6,800 nt of DNA from Bacteroidales bacterium (GTDB taxonomy: Bacteria > Bacteroidota > Bacteroidia > Bacteroidales > WCHB1-69), in contig JAISRU010000090.1 of NCBI GenBank assembly GCA_031273515.1, forward strand, positions 1 through 6,800, in the 5' to 3' direction. The first letter of the stretch is position 1. The number at the start of each line of letters is the position of its first letter. Shown piece by piece: positions 4,161 to 6,800 of this stretch. A program made the position numbers and the translations under genes. The notes beneath the pieces were generated by a model. The model was not told the origin of the DNA. It saw nothing but the letters and a program-made list of their open reading frames with translations, and did not search any database.

Positions 4161-6800
4161 TCAGCGAACCAGTGTTATACTGCTTTGGACAGTCTGCATT
4201 ACAGAAGGATTATCCTTGCAGGAATAAAAAACAACACCATAATAAACGCCTGTGGTTGCTACTTCTCCATTTACAGTGCCGTCCCATGACGTGAGCATAT
4301 CTGTCTTGAAAATCAGATTTCCCCAGCGATCGTAAATATACATGTGAAAAGTATGTACCTCCGAAGACAAAACAGGCAAGAAAACATCGTTGATATTGTC
4401 ACCATTAGGAGTGAAGATATTGGGCAACCACAAATAACACGGACAGACTATCTCAATAGAACGACTTGCCTCGCATCCGTTTTCAAACAAGACAGATACA
4501 CTGTATGTCCCTTCCGAAGAAATACTTATCCTGACACTCGTGTCTTCTGTACTCCAGCGATAACGGACATTTTCGACGGCGACTGATACGGATAACTCCA
4601 TTGGTTCATCTATACAGAGGTCGCCTTTGGACCTAATCTGAAATTCGGGAACTTTCTCCTGTATGACAACAGTCGTATCTCTTGCATTACATACCGCATT
4701 GCTGACTTTTACCCAATATATCCCTGGAGTTGAAACAAGAATTGTTTCGGTGGTTTCTCCCGTATTCCAAAGAAAATAATCCCCATTTGGACTGTAAACG
4801 GTCAACGTTATGGGTGAATTACATAAAATCATACTGTCTGCCATTGTAACATTGATAATGGAAAGCGTATCCACCTCTACATACACCGTCCGAGACATCG
4901 CGCGACAATAATAACTGTTTATATTGGCGGAATTTCCTGCTATCATACGATAATATCCTGTCTGCAAACGACTAATATTGAAAAGCGTGTAATCATTGAC
5001 GACAGTCCCGTTAGCAGAACTGTTTGACGACCCCTGCACTATCGACCATGCAGTCGGATCATTCATATCTCCCGACGAACTATACTCCCAATGCGAAACT
5101 AAGTTGTTTCCAAAGGTATTTTCATCAGTAAAAGAGCCGCTTAACGTTACTTCAGAATATTCGCACGTCAGTATCGAATCGATCGCAATGTTTACTTCCG
5201 GTACACAAAAACGTATTTCGATATCGTCCAGGACCAGATCATTACCTGTTACTCCCTGAGCATCATTGTATATCGATAACTTGACGGAATAGCTACCGAT
5301 AACCGTAAATTCAAATCCGTATTGCTTCCACATTGCCTGAGATTCAACCGCTATATCACTCGTACTGTATTCCGCCAATGTTACGAGCGTAACGGCATCC
5401 TGCAATACAAAACGCAATTTGGGTTTTATGTAGACGGAAGAAGGATCGTTTATTAAATTACCTACCCAAACGGAGAAATACAGTTTTAAATTTTCACATA
5501 ATCCATTAAAGGTTGTCGTATAAAACATATCAGGATTTTCATTGGCTCCGACAACCATAAAATAACCTCTGTCGCTTCCTGCAATAGTATGGTCTTCGTA
5601 GAGATACCAAGGATGTATGGACGCCTCGGATACTTTCGATAACGAATAATATCCGTCATAGATATTGTAGCTCGAAGGTAGAAATGTATAAGTAGTACTT
5701 CCCTGAGGCAATGGCGTTGCCGAATGTGTCGGGTCGTTCGGATCATTTCCTCCGAAATCTTCTTTAAACAGAAGTGTTCCTGTGGCTGCACAACCCGTCG
5801 GATTGGTATCTCCGCAAATGCCTAATGTCAGACTCACCCGATAGCGATCAAATACTTTTCCACCATATACCGGTTCTACCCACCACGTTTGTTCCGACGA
5901 AGCGTCTTTGGTTACGGTCAACGTATCGGTATTTGTTCCGCTGTTAACGATGTTTCCGCCGATTTGCGCATTGTACCAATTGTAACTCAGTCCCGATATG
6001 GGAGTAAAACCCATCGTTACCACCGCATTCGGACACGCCGCATATTGCAGCGACAAAGGCTGATGCACCAAAATATACACCACCGCCGTATCTGCATCGG
6101 AAGAATCACTGCAATAAATAAAATAGGTGATGGTATCGCAACCGACATAATTGGTCTGAGGAGTATAAATAAACAAGGCGTCGTTTGTGATGAGTAAGGC
6201 GCCATGTTTAGGTCCTCCGCCTGTAATGGTATCTGTCAGGGGATTTACGCATGGAATTGTGTCGTTTATCGCAACGGCTATTGGTGTTCCGCTACTGTTT
6301 TTGAGTACCGTAATATAATCGTCGACAGCAGTGATCTTCGGCTGTTTATGGGAGAAAATAATTATTTTGGTACAGTTTAATATCGTGTCGGTTAATGTAA
6401 GCGTGATAATTCTTTCCCCTGCAGAGCTCCATAGCAACTTCAATGTATCTGCGGTCGAAAGAATGACGTTTCCTTCTTTCCATTCGTAAGTAACATTAAC
6501 GCCCGATTGACCCGCCAAATTTACCGAATAAGTCAAATCACCGCCGTTTACATCCGAAACAAATACCGACGCTCCTTCAAATCTGTTCAGCACCAACGTG
6601 GACGCCGTGATTGTGTCGGGAAACTGAAACACCGTTACCGTATACAGTCCCGTGTCGAATGCGCTTACGGTTGGAGTAACAGGATGCGAACCGTCGGGCA
6701 ATGTCCAGTAATACGACTGAGCATATCCGCCGTCTAAAGTAATGGTATCGTTGGCGCATTTGTAGGTGGTGTCGGGAAAAGAAAGATTGCCGTATTCCGA
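4161..6800 (-). CDS. Type IX-secreted multi-domain surface protein with CHU_C C-terminal domain, N-terminus outside the window
   Basis: Probably an exported cell-surface or extracellular protein; substrate or ligand unknown. The visible 879 residues (numbered from base 6800) read as a chain of beta-sandwich domains. Ig/PKD-like segments cover about 1-150. A cadherin-like/Big_9-type domain at about 158-245 has the IYTPQTNYVGCDTITYFIY signature. An Ig-like domain at about 246-327 contains YNWYNAQIGGN. A large jelly-roll-like domain at about 344-532 begins LFKEDFGG and ends DLVLDDIEIRFC. Three more Ig-like domains follow at about 535-785. The end is a CHU_C (TIGR04131-type) sorting domain with PNIFTPNGDNINDVF, YDRWGNLIFKT, WDGT and TGVYYGVVFY at about 793-879. 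That domain is the type B signal for the type IX secretion system, normally cleaved after export. Many cysteines fit an extracellular location. The frame stays open through 6800; an apparent start near 6701 is an internal TTG in a continuous domain, not the N-terminus. No SprF/PorP-like partner lies downstream, where rpsA follows. No terminator is evident after the stop. Confidence 0.92.
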   Translation of the reverse strand, partial: SEYGNLSFPDTTYKCANDTITLDGGYAQSYYWTLPDGSHPVTPTVSAFDTGLYTVTVFQFPDTITASTLVLNRFEGASVFVSDVNGGDLTYSVNLAGQSGVNVTYEWKEGNVILSTADTLKLLWSSAGERIITLTLTDTILNCTKIIIFSHKQPKITAVDDYITVLKNSSGTPIAVAINDTIPCVNPLTDTITGGGPKHGALLITNDALFIYTPQTNYVGCDTITYFIYCSDSSDADTAVVYILVHQPLSLQYAACPNAVVTMGFTPISGLSYNWYNAQIGGNIVNSGTNTDTLTVTKDASSEQTWWVEPVYGGKVFDRYRVSLTLGICGDTNPTGCAATGTLLFKEDFGGNDPNDPTHSATPLPQGSTTYTFLPSSYNIYDGYYSLSKVSEASIHPWYLYEDHTIAGSDRGYFMVVGANENPDMFYTTTFNGLCENLKLYFSVWVGNLINDPSSVYIKPKLRFVLQDAVTLVTLAEYSTSDIAVESQAMWKQYGFEFTVIGSYSVKLSIYNDAQGVTGNDLVLDDIEIRFCVPEVNIAIDSILTCEYSEVTLSGSFTDENTFGNNLVSHWEYSSSGDMNDPTAWSIVQGSSNSSANGTVVNDYTLFNISRLQTGYYRMIAGNSANINSYYCRAMSRTVYVEVDTLSIINVTMADSMILCNSPITLTVYSPNGDYFLWNTGETTETILVSTPGIYWVKVSNAVCNARDTTVVIQEKVPEFQIRSKGDLCIDEPMELSVSVAVENVRYRWSTEDTSVRISISSEGTYSVSVLFENGCEASRSIEIVCPCYLWLPNIFTPNGDNINDVFLPVLSSEVHTFHMYIYDRWGNLIFKTDMLTSWDGTVNGEVATTGVYYGVVFYSCKDNPSVMQTVQSSITLVR

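Noticed and set aside
5486..5791. Minus-strand 101-codon frame inside the surface-protein gene
   Set aside because: It overlaps a conserved jelly-roll-like domain read in the main frame and has no independent support.
6699..6701. TTG at 6701-6699 as the start of the surface-protein gene
   Set aside because: The same frame continues upstream to the window edge with Ig-like sequence (YYWTLPDGS spans this codon), and there is no signal peptide after it, so this is an internal leucine codon.

Overview
This window looks like chromosomal DNA of a Bacteroidota species, probably Bacteroidales or a close relative. Four signs support this: a type IX secretion (CHU_C-type) C-terminal domain, a long six-domain ribosomal protein S1, TAnnTTTG-type -7 boxes with no Shine-Dalgarno sequences, and intergenic spacers built from dispersed repeats. 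All three genes lie on the minus strand, so transcription runs from high to low coordinates.

Reading in the direction of transcription: 6800-4161 is the C-terminal 879 residues of a large secreted, multi-domain surface protein whose N-terminus lies outside the window. Positions 4160-3739 form a 422-base spacer with a 265-bp inverted-repeat-bounded element (3885-4149), a -7 promoter box (3840-3847) and a roughly 100-nt rpsA leader with a small hairpin just before the start codon. Positions 3738-1003 are rpsA, encoding a 911-residue S1. Its six-domain core is ordinary, but it carries a long Lys/Arg/His-free repeat tail at the N-terminus and a second repeat tail plus Lys/Pro clusters at the C-terminus. 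Positions 1002-554 form a second spacer with an rpsA terminator (905-940), a second repeat element related to the first (660-876) and a gmk -7 box (607-614). Positions 553-1 are gmk (guanylate kinase), cut by the window edge a few residues before its expected end.

The genes form no obvious pathway. rpsA and gmk are housekeeping genes (translation initiation; GMP to GDP), each with its own apparent promoter, and the secreted protein is a separate cell-surface function. I see no RNA gene, CRISPR array, transposase or defence gene. The points most worth a second look are the two repeat-expanded tails on S1 and the pair of related, inverted intergenic elements flanking rpsA. I found no convincing new multi-gene system.
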